From CAYMSF01 sp964542255 (GTDB lineage Bacteria > Verrucomicrobiota > Lentisphaeria > Victivallales > Victivallaceae): DNA of 32,836 nt. The position numbers were made by a program, and so were the translations under genes. Location of the stretch: assembly GCA_964542255.1 (NCBI GenBank), contig CAZITV010000011.1, forward strand, positions 1 through 32,836, given 5' to 3'. Numbering within the stretch: position 1 is the stretch's first letter; each line of letters begins with the position of its first letter. The notes under the pieces were generated by a model, which saw nothing but the letters and a program-made list of their open reading frames with translations, was not told where the DNA came from and searched no databases. This document shows, one piece after another, positions 25,382 to 32,836 of this stretch.

Positions 25382-25975
25382 TTACCCGGATTTCTTTCGT
25401 TGATAATTACGTGATGCACCACTGCTTTCAAGCATTTGCAGCTCCGGCTGAATTTCCGCCAAATCATCTAAGTTCATGCGGTCAACAAAAAGAATCCCGT
25501 TCAGGTGGTCAAGCTCATGCTGCAGCGCCCTGGCCAGCAACCCGGAGCACTCACAATCAACCACATAACCATCAAGCGTTTGACCGCGTAAATGGATGTT
25601 CATCGGACGCGTTACCGGACCGTAAATTTCCGGAACACTCAGGCAGCCCTCGTCGCGAGTTCCAGTTAGAGTTCCAACAGGAGAAATTTCCGGATTAATC
25701 AGCACCACCGGCATCTCAGGCAGTAATATTAGTTCTCCGGGGGAACAAAAATTTTCTTCACTATCGGCGGGAATATTTAACGCCAGCATCCTCACATTGA
25801 CTCCGATTTGCGTTGCCGCCAAACCGATGCCGTTAAACACCTGCATAATTTTGATTAAATTATTGCCCAGATCAACTACTTCTTGAGTGATGGACGGCAC
25901 TGCAACAGCAACTTGCTTCAGTTCTGCAGCCCCCTTGGTAAAAACGTGAAAATATTTGCGTTTTTTAAACAACAT
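25382..25975 (-). CDS. def: Peptide deformylase
   Basis: 197 residues. Removes the formyl group from the initiator methionine of nascent proteins. All three family motifs are present: GIGLAATQIG (motif I), EGCLSVP (motif II, Cys metal ligand) and QHELDHLNG (motif III, HExxH-type with catalytic Glu and two His ligands). It is slightly longer than the E. coli enzyme (169 residues), with a lysine-rich N-terminus and a basic tail. The ATG at 25975 lies two bases after the gltX stop, so the two are surely co-transcribed. Confidence 0.96.
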   Translation of the reverse strand: MLFKKRKYFHVFTKGAAELKQVAVAVPSITQEVVDLGNNLIKIMQVFNGIGLAATQIGVNVRMLALNIPADSEENFCSPGELILLPEMPVVLINPEISPVGTLTGTRDEGCLSVPEIYGPVTRPMNIHLRGQTLDGYVVDCECSGLLARALQHELDHLNGILFVDRMNLDDLAEIQPELQMLESSGASRNYQRKKSG

Positions 25976-25977
25976 GA

Positions 25978-27573
25978 CTAAATCTCTTCTTCCATTAATT
26001 GAATTCGCTGCAATGCGTTATTGATGCGTCTGACGCAGCGTTCCTGCCCTAAGAGTAAAATTGTTTCATCGAGTTCAGCTCCGCCAGCGAGACCGCTGAT
26101 GGCTAAACGTACCGGCTGAAAAAATTTACCATGAGCAATATTATACGTTGATTCAAGCGTACTAAGGGTCGCTTGAATCCAATCCCGGTCAATGGTTGGA
26201 GCTGCCTTCAGTTCTTTCGACAATGCCGCCAGCGCCTTCCGGTTTTCCTCTGGTTTTAGCTGCTTGATAAATGCTTTATCTTCAATGGGGTAATTATCTG
26301 AGAAAAAATAGTGCCAACTTACTGCCTGGCTTAATTGCCTAGTCCGGCACTGCATTAATTTGGCAATTTTCGCAAAGTATTCTGCGTTGATATCCTCGCT
26401 CCAACACTCTGACTCTATAAATAGCCTAGCGGCTGCGGCGAAATCGGCCGGAGCCATCTCTGCCAAGTATTGACCGTTGATATTGAGCAGTTTGGCATAG
26501 TCTAACTGTGCCGGCGCACTTTTGACGCGGTCCAGCGAGAATGCCGCAACCATCTCGGCCGGGGTCATTTTTTCACGGTCATCCCCAGGAGACCACCCCA
26601 ATAGTGCCAAGTAATTAAATAACGCTTCCGGCAGAAACCCTTTATCTTTAAAATCACCGATAAAAGCATCACCATCACGTTTGCTGTAGGGTTTGCCGGA
26701 TGAATTAACAATCATTGGCAGGTGCGCATAATGCGGAACTGGTTTATTGAGCGCATTAAAGAGTAAAATATGGCGGTAAGTATTTTCTACGTGGTCATCG
26801 CCGCGAATAATATGAGTGACTTTCTGGGTAATATCGTCAACCACATTGGCGAGATGAAATACCGGCGAGCCATCGCCACGGACAATGATTAAATCCTTGA
26901 TGCTGTCCAGCGGTTTTGACAATTCACCTTTAATCAAATCATGATAATAAACTTCCCGTCTGAGGAAAGTCATCTTGGTGCAGTTCTCAAAATTAAACGA
27001 TTCGCCGTTAATAACCCTGCCGATGGCTTTTTCCAGCTCAAAACATACAGCATTATTTTTGAATATCTTGAGTTGCCGGAATCCGGCGAGGCAAGCTGCT
27101 GCCGGCGCCGCTGTGCCTTTTTTGTTCAACACTGCAAAATTGATTCCACCAGCATTGATGGTAACTGGCGTGTCCGGGTGCAATTCGTATTCCGCCTCGC
27201 CAACTTCACGTATTGCTGATAAACTGCTGTTCCATGGCATACGAAAAAAAATCGGCCGCATCCCATTGGCGTCGCCGTCGCCGCGATATGCCATTCCCCC
27301 CGCAATCATCTCTTCTGCCGCCGCTAAATGATGTTCCCGCTGGCTGGTTTGGTACAAAATTGCTCCATCATAATTCAAGCCAATCCAAGCCATGCTATTC
27401 AATAAAGAATCTATTGCTGCCCGGGTTGAACGTTCCAAGTCCGTATCTTCAATCCGCAGCAAAAATCTGCCACCGGTGTTCCGGGCGAATAACCAATTAA
27501 AGATGGCGGTCCGTATATTGCCGATATGAACGTGCCCGGTAGGTGAAGGGGCAAATCTTACTATAGTTTCCAT
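25978..27573 (-). CDS. gltX: Glutamyl-tRNA synthetase
   Basis: 531 residues from ATG 27573, where the conserved METIVRFAPSPTGHVHIGN begins; a reading from 27609 adds 12 unrelated residues. Class I synthetase: HIGH-like HVHIGN (14-19), RIEDTD, IVRGDGSPVFHLANVVDD, IRGDDH and a KMSKS-like PYSKRDGD. The C-terminal helical anticodon-binding part is present. Length is somewhat above the E. coli enzyme (471). Whether it also charges tRNA-Gln (non-discriminating) cannot be told here. It leads the gltX-def-DUF1189-like-CDC123-like run and lies 51 bases after the TolC-like gene. Confidence 0.96.
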   Translation of the reverse strand: METIVRFAPSPTGHVHIGNIRTAIFNWLFARNTGGRFLLRIEDTDLERSTRAAIDSLLNSMAWIGLNYDGAILYQTSQREHHLAAAEEMIAGGMAYRGDGDANGMRPIFFRMPWNSSLSAIREVGEAEYELHPDTPVTINAGGINFAVLNKKGTAAPAAACLAGFRQLKIFKNNAVCFELEKAIGRVINGESFNFENCTKMTFLRREVYYHDLIKGELSKPLDSIKDLIIVRGDGSPVFHLANVVDDITQKVTHIIRGDDHVENTYRHILLFNALNKPVPHYAHLPMIVNSSGKPYSKRDGDAFIGDFKDKGFLPEALFNYLALLGWSPGDDREKMTPAEMVAAFSLDRVKSAPAQLDYAKLLNINGQYLAEMAPADFAAAARLFIESECWSEDINAEYFAKIAKLMQCRTRQLSQAVSWHYFFSDNYPIEDKAFIKQLKPEENRKALAALSKELKAAPTIDRDWIQATLSTLESTYNIAHGKFFQPVRLAISGLAGGAELDETILLLGQERCVRRINNALQRIQLMEEEI

Positions 27574-27624
27574 TGTGTACTCGCTTTCACAGGTATTAAA
27601 TAAACGCAAAAAACGCGTTTGTGA

Positions 27625-29091
27625 TTAATTAATTTCGACGTTTTCAGGAATATTTGAAGGGATATCTGCCCCAACTAAGTTGGTATTGGTAGATGCGTCA
27701 AGTTGAGCTTTAGCATTGCGTACATTGACTAGCGCTCCCACCAAATTGGTATCAGCCTGAACCAAGTCGCGCTGCGCTTCATTCAGGCGGGTAAGTTCGG
27801 TATTGCCAGCTTTGTATTCTTCTTCAACCAAATCGCGTTGTTTAATGACCAGCAGCAGGGTTTTTTCGTAAAGTTTCGCTTGTTTTACACTCTGGATGTA
27901 ACCGTCATAAGCGCCGCGAACCTCCTGGATAATACTAATCCAATTAGACGCGGTATTAAATTTAGCCCTCGCCAGTTCAGCTTTTGCCTCCCGAACTATA
28001 TTTTCACGCTTCCAGCCGTTAAAAATCAACCATTCGCCGGTAATACCAAATTCTGAGCCGGCATTATTACTATAAGTATGGCTCGGATTGGTGCCGGTAC
28101 CGTTGCCGCCATAATGAGAAAGATTGGTGCCATAGCTAAGATTGCCGTAGGCTGAAACTGTCGGGGAATATGCTCCGTAGGTGCGGTAAACTCCATATTC
28201 AGCCACTTGAACTAAACTTCTAAATCCTTTTAAATCCGGGCGGTTGTTCAAGGCAGTATCCAAATAAACATCGACTGAGGCCAAATGGTTTTCTGTTTCG
28301 CTGCTGATGGGCGGGAATTTGATATGCACTGGAATTTTGGCTGAGGGTAAACCCATCAGCGCCGACATTGTGTAAACTGCAATGTTATATTTATACTCCG
28401 CGGTAATTTGATTGCCGGTGGCAACGTTAACTAAAATTTTAAAGTTAAGCACCTCGCTGAGCGGTACCGCCCCGGCTTGGTATTTCAATTGTGTCTCATT
28501 CATATTCTTAAGCTGAAATTCCATATCGGCACGGGCGATGCGCTGTTGTTCGATGGTCAATAGAATGGAATTGTATGCCAGCGCAACGCTGTTCATCAGC
28601 AGTCGTCTGGAATTTTCTTCCAGCATTTTCTTATTTTCCGCCTCATATTTTGACATCAACATATTCATCTCACGGATTAATCCGTCGAACAGCAGCCAAG
28701 TCGCAGTAATATCGGAACTGCTGAATAATGAATTGGAATTGGGACTATTGGAATTAACTTGACCGCTGGGGTTGTTGTAGTTCTTGCCAAACGCACTTTC
28801 AGCTTTCACCGTTGGGAAATAGGCTCCAAAAGATTGGTAGTAGCGCATTTTCGCGGCATTGAACGCATGGTAAACCGAGATATAGTCAGGATTGTTCTTT
28901 ACAGCAATTTTCTGGGCATCCTCCAGTGACAAAACTGAAATGCTGTTGAAATGCTCTTCTGTGAGAGCCTTCTTACGGCCGGTATAAACATCTTCTTCGG
29001 TAGGCAACGGCGGCGGCGTGTACTGGTAACATCCGCATGCAAAAAACAACAAGCCGGCAAGCGCCAATGTAGTAAAGCCGGATATTTTCAT
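27625..29091 (-). CDS. TolC-family outer-membrane efflux/secretion lipoprotein
   Basis: 488 residues from ATG 29091; a TTG at 29106 would add five. The hydrophobic N-terminus ends in LLFFACGCYQ, a probable though not perfect lipobox, as in OprM-type proteins. Two OEP repeats follow: LSLEDAQKIAVKNNPDYISV starts the first, and a long helical region with NRPDLKG and the second repeat (GSEFGITGEWLIFNG, EEYKAGNTELTRLNEAQRDL) completes it. It would form a trimeric outer-membrane channel for an efflux pump or type I secretion. No inner-membrane or adaptor gene is adjacent. It has its own promoter (29154-29182). Confidence 0.92.
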   Translation of the reverse strand: MKISGFTTLALAGLLFFACGCYQYTPPPLPTEEDVYTGRKKALTEEHFNSISVLSLEDAQKIAVKNNPDYISVYHAFNAAKMRYYQSFGAYFPTVKAESAFGKNYNNPSGQVNSNSPNSNSLFSSSDITATWLLFDGLIREMNMLMSKYEAENKKMLEENSRRLLMNSVALAYNSILLTIEQQRIARADMEFQLKNMNETQLKYQAGAVPLSEVLNFKILVNVATGNQITAEYKYNIAVYTMSALMGLPSAKIPVHIKFPPISSETENHLASVDVYLDTALNNRPDLKGFRSLVQVAEYGVYRTYGAYSPTVSAYGNLSYGTNLSHYGGNGTGTNPSHTYSNNAGSEFGITGEWLIFNGWKRENIVREAKAELARAKFNTASNWISIIQEVRGAYDGYIQSVKQAKLYEKTLLLVIKQRDLVEEEYKAGNTELTRLNEAQRDLVQADTNLVGALVNVRNAKAQLDASTNTNLVGADIPSNIPENVEIN

Positions 29092-29153
29092 TTTATAGCA
29101 ATCCAAAGAAACAATTAATCTTTAGTAAATAAATGGTGTAAAACTCAATTTGT

Positions 29154-29182
29154 AACATAGCCTGTATTTAATGAATTTTCAA
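29154..29182 (-). promoter_or_regulatory. Sigma70-like promoter for the TolC-family gene
   Basis: On the minus strand TTGAAA (29182-29177), a 17-base spacer and TATGTT (29159-29154) lie about 60 bases before the gene start. Spacing is ideal. The boxes match the consensus at four of six positions each. Confidence 0.5.
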
Positions 29183-29204
29183 TCAAAATTACTGAAATCA
29201 GCCG

Positions 29205-29250
29205 GAAAAAGACGCAAAATACACCAAAAACTTGAAAAAGACACAAAAAT
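29205..29250 (-). repeat. Direct repeat upstream of the TolC-family promoter
   Basis: GAAAAAGACGCAAAAT (29205-29220) recurs as GAAAAAGACACAAAAAT (29234-29250), with starts 29 bases apart. Both lie just upstream of the -35 box of the TolC-family promoter, a typical place for activator boxes. AT-richness raises the chance-match risk, but the GAC core is shared. Confidence 0.45.
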
Positions 29251-29335
29251 CTCAAAAGCGTTTTAAAATTGGCTCAATATACTAATATAACAAGCAAATA
29301 AACAGATAATATTGTTAAAATAAGTTGTCGGATAA

Positions 29336-30136
29336 TTAAGGTTTTTCGTTCGGAGAAAAGTTACCGTTTTTAACGTCTTTTACGTATTCGCTAAAAGCGC
29401 CGGTAATAATTTGGTCTAACTCCGCATAGCGTTTTGCATGCTTGGGTATATAATTTGCACCGATGCCTAGCAAATCTGTTACCACCTGCACCTGCCCGTC
29501 GCAATTGGCACCGGCGCCAATACCGATTGTCGGCACAGAAACCGCGGCAGTTATCTGAGCAGCAATTTCTGCCACGATGCCTTCCAGCACTATCGCAAAT
29601 GCTCCGGCTGCTTCAAGCTGCTGCGCATCATTTATCAAGCTTTTTGCTTCATTTTGATTTTTTCCGGTAAGTTTGTACCCGCCGGCGGCGAGTACTTTCT
29701 GCGGTAATAGTCCGATGTGTCCCATTACTGGAATTCCGGTTGAAGTCATTCTTTCGATTAAGGCTGCATAATTGGCGCCGCCTTCGAGTTTAACCGCGTC
29801 GGCATCGCACTCCTTGATGTATCGGGCAGCGTTAATCACAGCTTGATCCGCTCCGGCTTGATATGACATGAACGGCATATCGCCAACGACGAATCCATTT
29901 GGGCTGCCGCGCCGTACTGCCGCACAATGATGCAGTGATTGCTCTAGTGTCAACGGCAACGTGTTGCGGTAACCGAGAATGGTATTGGCCACAGAATCCC
30001 CTACCAGCAGGATATCTACGCCGCACGAACTGGCGATTTTGGCAGTGGGGGCATCGTAAGCCGTTATCATCACAATTTTCTCGCCGGCCTGTTTCATTTT
30101 GCGAAAAGTACAAACAGTCATTTTGTTTATTTGCAT
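29336..30136 (-). CDS. panB: 3-methyl-2-oxobutanoate hydroxymethyltransferase (ketopantoate synthesis)
   Basis: 266 residues, normal length. It makes ketopantoate from alpha-ketoisovalerate and methylene-tetrahydrofolate, the first step of pantothenate and CoA synthesis. Motifs: MITAYDAPTAKIASSCGVD, LVGDSVANTILGYRNTLPLT (first metal Asp), VVGDMPFMSYQ (second metal Asp), VKLEGG, MGHIGLLPQ, FAIVLEGI (catalytic Glu) and TIGIGAGANCDGQVQVVTDLLG. It starts five bases after the response-regulator gene, an unusual partner. panC and panD are not in the window. Confidence 0.96.
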   Translation of the reverse strand: MQINKMTVCTFRKMKQAGEKIVMITAYDAPTAKIASSCGVDILLVGDSVANTILGYRNTLPLTLEQSLHHCAAVRRGSPNGFVVGDMPFMSYQAGADQAVINAARYIKECDADAVKLEGGANYAALIERMTSTGIPVMGHIGLLPQKVLAAGGYKLTGKNQNEAKSLINDAQQLEAAGAFAIVLEGIVAEIAAQITAAVSVPTIGIGAGANCDGQVQVVTDLLGIGANYIPKHAKRYAELDQIITGAFSEYVKDVKNGNFSPNEKP

Positions 30137-30141
30137 TTTAC

Positions 30142-31242
30142 TTACCCCTGTTTTTTTAACAACTTGACGATTTCATCTGATTTTTCTACAAATTGCTTAA
30201 ATTCGGGAATATCGTTATATTTTTCCGACAATAGTTCTGCCGACTGCTTCAGTTGGATGGCGATTTGCTGCAACTTTTCAAGTTTTAAGCTTGATTCTGT
30301 TAAATTTTGTTGAGATGAGACACTTTCGCACACTTCGTTGATGGTCATTAGCAGAATGTTCAGCAGTTTATGCCACTCTGTGTCGTTATGGTTTTTTACC
30401 TCACTCAAGACCACCACTGCATCGGTTGATTCACTCTTTACCGGGATAAAATACCATGTTGAAATTTTTTGGATAGTGTTGCAGTCTCTAAGTTGGCGGC
30501 TGTATTGTTTGATTAATTCGTCTAGCTCAGTTTGAGTTAAGTCGCGCGACTCCTCAACTTTCCATGTTTTTGCAGATTCGTCCCAAGTGGCAAAAGCCCC
30601 TTTGTTAGTTTCGGTGTATGAACATAGCGCGTCTAGTACGCCAAAATGCAGATTCTTCACGTCAGTACACAATTTTACCTTCCGGATGCTGCGGACTAAT
30701 TTCTCCAGCCATTGCTTTTGGCGGCGCTCACGTTCATCACTATTCCATTTCGAGGTTAACGCTAACGCCATCTGAAAAATCTCTTCCGGTTGAAACGGTT
30801 TTTTGATATAGAGCAGTTTATCGGGACAGCCAACTGTGGCGGCAATCTCCTCTTGAGAGTGGTCGGCGTATGCAGTGATAATGACAATCTCAATATTTTT
30901 ATCAATCTCCCGGATTTTTTGGGTGGTTTTCAATCCGTCCCATCCCGGCGGCATCCGCATATCGATAAACATGGCCGCATAGGGCGCATGATTTTCCAAA
31001 GCGGCCCGCACCATCTCAAACGCCTCTTCACCGCGTCCTGTGGTGTCAATATCGTAGGTTGGCGAATCATTTTCTTCTGCTGCAGCAACAGTAACAGCCT
31101 CGATGCCCATCAGTCGTGCCCGCATACTGCTTACCAGTGTTGCCGTATGGTTTTTTTTGCCTGACTGCACCAGTAATTTGGCCAGCTGTTCCCGCAGGTC
31201 TTCCTGGTCATCAACAATCAATATCCGGCGATTTTTGTCCAT
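30142..31242 (-). CDS. Response regulator with extended receiver and GAF-like/coiled-coil C-terminus
   Basis: 366 residues from ATG 31242, where MDKNRRILIVDDQ starts; a start at 31287 adds 15 atypical residues. The receiver has D11/D12, phospho-acceptor D94 in MFIDMRMPPGWDG, IITAYAD and YIKKPFQPEE. It carries an insertion of about 40 residues (around 30-65) between the first helix and the second strand, as D94 rather than about D53 shows. Residues about 195-310 look like a divergent GAF-type sensor domain, and the C-terminal end is a helical coiled coil. No DNA-binding or output enzyme domain is visible. It is co-directional with panB, 5 bases away. Confidence 0.85.
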   Translation of the reverse strand: MDKNRRILIVDDQEDLREQLAKLLVQSGKKNHTATLVSSMRARLMGIEAVTVAAAEENDSPTYDIDTTGRGEEAFEMVRAALENHAPYAAMFIDMRMPPGWDGLKTTQKIREIDKNIEIVIITAYADHSQEEIAATVGCPDKLLYIKKPFQPEEIFQMALALTSKWNSDERERRQKQWLEKLVRSIRKVKLCTDVKNLHFGVLDALCSYTETNKGAFATWDESAKTWKVEESRDLTQTELDELIKQYSRQLRDCNTIQKISTWYFIPVKSESTDAVVVLSEVKNHNDTEWHKLLNILLMTINEVCESVSSQQNLTESSLKLEKLQQIAIQLKQSAELLSEKYNDIPEFKQFVEKSDEIVKLLKKQG

Positions 31243-31324
31243 ACACGAAACTCGTTTATATTTTATGGCTAAATGCATCGGCACCAAGTACCGGCATAAT
31301 TAACATAGAACAATTCAACTTAAA

Positions 31325-31351
31325 ATTATATCCAAAATGCCTCTTTGTCTA
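31325..31351 (-). promoter_or_regulatory. Possible promoter for the response regulator-panB pair
   Basis: On the minus strand TAGACA (31351-31346) and a perfect TATAAT (31330-31325) are separated by 15 bases, shorter than ideal. It lies about 80 bases before the start at 31242, in the AT-rich gap between divergent genes. Confidence 0.4.
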
Positions 31352-31368
31352 TTCTTAAAACATTTTTC

Positions 31369-31396
31369 TTTGCATAAAATCCGCAAAATATGCAAA
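31369..31396. promoter_or_regulatory. Inverted repeat in the divergent intergenic region
   Basis: TTTGCAT (31369-31375) and ATGCAAA (31390-31396) are perfect inverted copies with a 14-base centre, just upstream of the promoter-like pair for the response regulator. This could be an operator for a dimeric regulator. The remainder of 31243-31537 shows no gene and no other clear element. Confidence 0.35.
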
Positions 31397-31537
31397 AAAG
31401 CTCAAAATAGTTTTGCCGCCGCCGCGCCATTTTACGTTACAGGTCAGTATAAATTTGAAAATAATTGCATTACGGTGTAGTGTTATACCAACGATAATGA
31501 ATTCTTTTCATAAAGTAATAACCATCTGGAGACGCTG

Positions 31538-32125
31538 ATGAAAAATGGTTTAATATTGGCACTGCTGATATTGTTTAGCAGCACTGTGCCGGCGTTGCCG
31601 CAAAGCGGCAAAACTACAGTGAGCGATTCAACCGTCAATAATTCAAACAGTGATGTTGAGAATAAAGCTTCGGGCGGGTCAAAAATAAATTCAGGCGTTA
31701 GTGCCCGTGGCGCCGCCATCAAATCTTCCACGATAATTAATGTTAATCAACAGGTCAATAACAGCGCTGATGGCGGTTCCAGAATTAACTCGGGAATCAA
31801 TTTAAACGGGTCGGAAATCACCAATGCAAAGTTGCTGGCCAATGCCAATATTCAGATTGATAACCGGGCACTGAATGAATCAAAAATCAATTCAGGTATC
31901 GAAGCGGAAGTAGCGGAAATTCGGGATTCCAGTATTACAAACGTCAATATTCAAGTTACCAATACCGCTAGCGATGGCTCAAAAATTAATTCAGGCGTCA
32001 ATCTCAACGGCGCAAAAATTAAGAACTCAACGATTCGTAACGAAAACATAAAAGTTGAAAACACTGCGGCAAAAAAGTCCACAATCAATTCCGGGATTGA
32101 CCTTGGCAATCAGGAGGGACAATAA
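31538..32125 (+). CDS. Secreted protein of 33-34 residue tandem repeats (beta-solenoid or amyloid-like)
   Basis: 195 residues. Residues 1-22 are a signal peptide. The rest is tandem repeats anchored on INSG at residues 50, 83, 117, 150 and 183 (period 33, 34, 33, 33). The consensus is S-K-INSG-hydrophobic-x3-G-x2-I-x2-ST-I-x-N-x-N-I-x-V-x-NTA-x2-G. The alternating Ile/Val and Ser/Asn/Thr pattern predicts about three short beta strands per repeat. After the signal peptide there are no aromatic, Cys, His, Met or Pro residues, a strikingly narrow composition. I do not recognise a named family. GGAG lies a few bases before the ATG. The next gene starts one base after its stop. Confidence 0.8.
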   Translation: MKNGLILALLILFSSTVPALPQSGKTTVSDSTVNNSNSDVENKASGGSKINSGVSARGAAIKSSTIINVNQQVNNSADGGSRINSGINLNGSEITNAKLLANANIQIDNRALNESKINSGIEAEVAEIRDSSITNVNIQVTNTASDGSKINSGVNLNGAKIKNSTIRNENIKVENTAAKKSTINSGIDLGNQEGQ

Positions 32126-32126
32126 A

Positions 32127-32642
32127 ATGAATAATTTTATTAAAATTTGCGGCGCCGCGTTAATTATTTTTTCTGCCGCAGTTATATTCTCGAAAGTAGT
32201 AGCGGTGAAGACTTTGACTGAACTAGACCGCGATATTTTGAAGGCGTACAACAATAATCCGCGCAATACCGCGGACGTGTATGCCAATTCAATACTGATC
32301 CTAACTAAAACCGGCAAAGAAGAGAGCCCTGCCAATGCCGCATGGCAGCTGAAGGCCAAAAAACTGGTTACCGTGGCTTGTTATTACGAATGTACCCAGG
32401 CAATCGACAGAAAACTCTATCGTCAAGCATTTATTTGGGCAAAACGCGGCGAAAAAAACGGCACTGCCTCCGGAAAGATCGGCGATGTGCCGGTAAAAAA
32501 TTTATACGACTATCTCAGTTTCGCCAGTAAGGAATTGCAGGAAACCGTAATGGTAAAAAACAGCAACCCCGAAGAACTATCACAACAAATCGACAATCAT
32601 GATGCCCCGGCAGAGCCGCAAAATACCAATTCTAAGCCTTGA
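32127..32642 (+). CDS. Small exported hypothetical protein coupled to the repeat protein
   Basis: 171 residues from ATG 32127, set by an excellent AGGAGG (32112-32117). An N-terminal hydrophobic helix (about 5-26, ICGAALIIFSAAVIFSKVVA) is a signal peptide or anchor. The mature part is mostly helical with AWQLKAKKLVTVACYYECTQAID and LYRQAFIWAKRGEKNG, loosely like a TPR hairpin, then a polar Asn/Pro-rich tail. Two cysteines lie close together (CYYEC). Not recognised as a known family. The one-base spacing from the repeat-protein gene indicates a functional pair, such as a secretion, assembly or anchoring partner. Confidence 0.7.
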   Translation: MNNFIKICGAALIIFSAAVIFSKVVAVKTLTELDRDILKAYNNNPRNTADVYANSILILTKTGKEESPANAAWQLKAKKLVTVACYYECTQAIDRKLYRQAFIWAKRGEKNGTASGKIGDVPVKNLYDYLSFASKELQETVMVKNSNPEELSQQIDNHDAPAEPQNTNSKP

Positions 32643-32708
32643 GTTTTGCACCAGTTAATGATGAGCAGCAATCTAAAGGTTAGCAAAGACGATGGAAATT
32701 TTGAGAAC

Positions 32709-32828
32709 TAGTTGGTAATGGTGCCAGAAGCCCGATATGAATATCAGGTGAGAATTTATGGCAAAAATCGGTGCCAAATAACAATCGGGTGTCACTCGAT
32801 GATTGCGAATTGGTATCAGAGCTAATTT
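32709..32828 (+). repeat. Dispersed intergenic repeat, copy R2
   Basis: The core 32754-32778 matches R1 at 24 of 25 positions, and similarity continues to about 32817. GGTGCCAA (32770-32777) pairs with TTGGTATC (32810-32817), and an inner 7-bp hairpin ATCGGGT-GTC-ACTCGAT lies between. It follows the small exported protein gene and reaches almost to the window edge; what lies beyond is unseen. No gene is apparent in 32643-32836. Confidence 0.65.
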
Positions 32829-32836
32829 CAAAACTC

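Noticed and set aside
25411..25698. Plus-strand frame opposite peptide deformylase
   Set aside because: Deformylase motifs are all intact on the other strand; the opposing frame has no supporting signal.
31455..31498. Promoter for the repeat-protein gene
   Set aside because: TTGAAA, TTGCAT, TTATAC and GATAAT are present, but no pair has acceptable spacing (12 or 22 bases), so none was entered.
31643..32100. CRISPR-like array, suggested by roughly 100-base periodicity
   Set aside because: The periodicity is codon-level repetition of a protein repeat; units are diverged in DNA and lie in an open frame with a signal peptide.

Overview
The window reads as part of the chromosome of a Gram-negative bacterium. 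Evidence is a Wza-type outer-membrane export lipoprotein, a TolC-family outer-membrane protein, a phosphoethanolamine-transferase-like sulfatase-fold enzyme, and the standard genetic code with ATG, GTG and TTG starts. The lineage cannot be fixed from sequence alone. Gene content (partner-switching control of a polysaccharide locus, a DUF1189-like protein, an accessory CDC123-like protein) would suit an environmental or host-associated member of a group such as PVC/Lentisphaerae, but that is only a guess.

Layout. (1) 1-5137, plus strand: 3' part of a tRNA-Ser, then yebC, ruvC, ispH and a large MscS-type channel. (2) 5216-20012, plus strand: one compact operon with overlapping or nearly abutting genes. 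It opens with a sigma70-like promoter carrying an 11-bp direct repeat, then a STAS antagonist and a receiver/PP2C phosphatase/HATPase regulator whose stop codon overlaps the first glycosyltransferase start (ATGA). Next come one GT2, three GT4s, a WecG-type transferase fused to a dead sugar-transferase domain, an intact initiating sugar transferase, a degenerate nucleotidyltransferase/beta-helix/dead sugar-transferase fusion, a uridine-kinase-like P-loop kinase, a Pol-beta-type nucleotidyltransferase, a Wzz/Wzc-like copolymerase with a degenerate kinase domain, and a Wza-like lipoprotein. A Wzy/O-antigen-ligase-like protein and a HIT protein follow after a repeat-bearing gap. No Wzx flippase is visible. 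(3) 22077-31242, minus strand: response regulator with panB, a TolC-family protein with its own promoter, then gltX-def-DUF1189-like-CDC123-like, and an EptA-like enzyme. (4) 31538-32642, plus strand: a secreted protein of 33-34 residue repeats, tightly coupled to a small exported protein.

The regulatory pair resembles known REC-PP2C-kinase/STAS partner switches (HsbR/HsbA, CrsR/CrsA, SypE/SypA). Its translational coupling to the glycosyltransferases suggests it controls or is co-produced with an exopolysaccharide. The most unusual points are the two pseudo-sugar-transferase fusions flanking an intact paralogue, a dispersed intergenic repeat able to form a stem with a compensating base pair, a bacterial CDC123-like ATP-grasp gene in a gltX-def operon, and the amyloid- or beta-solenoid-like repeat protein with its partner.
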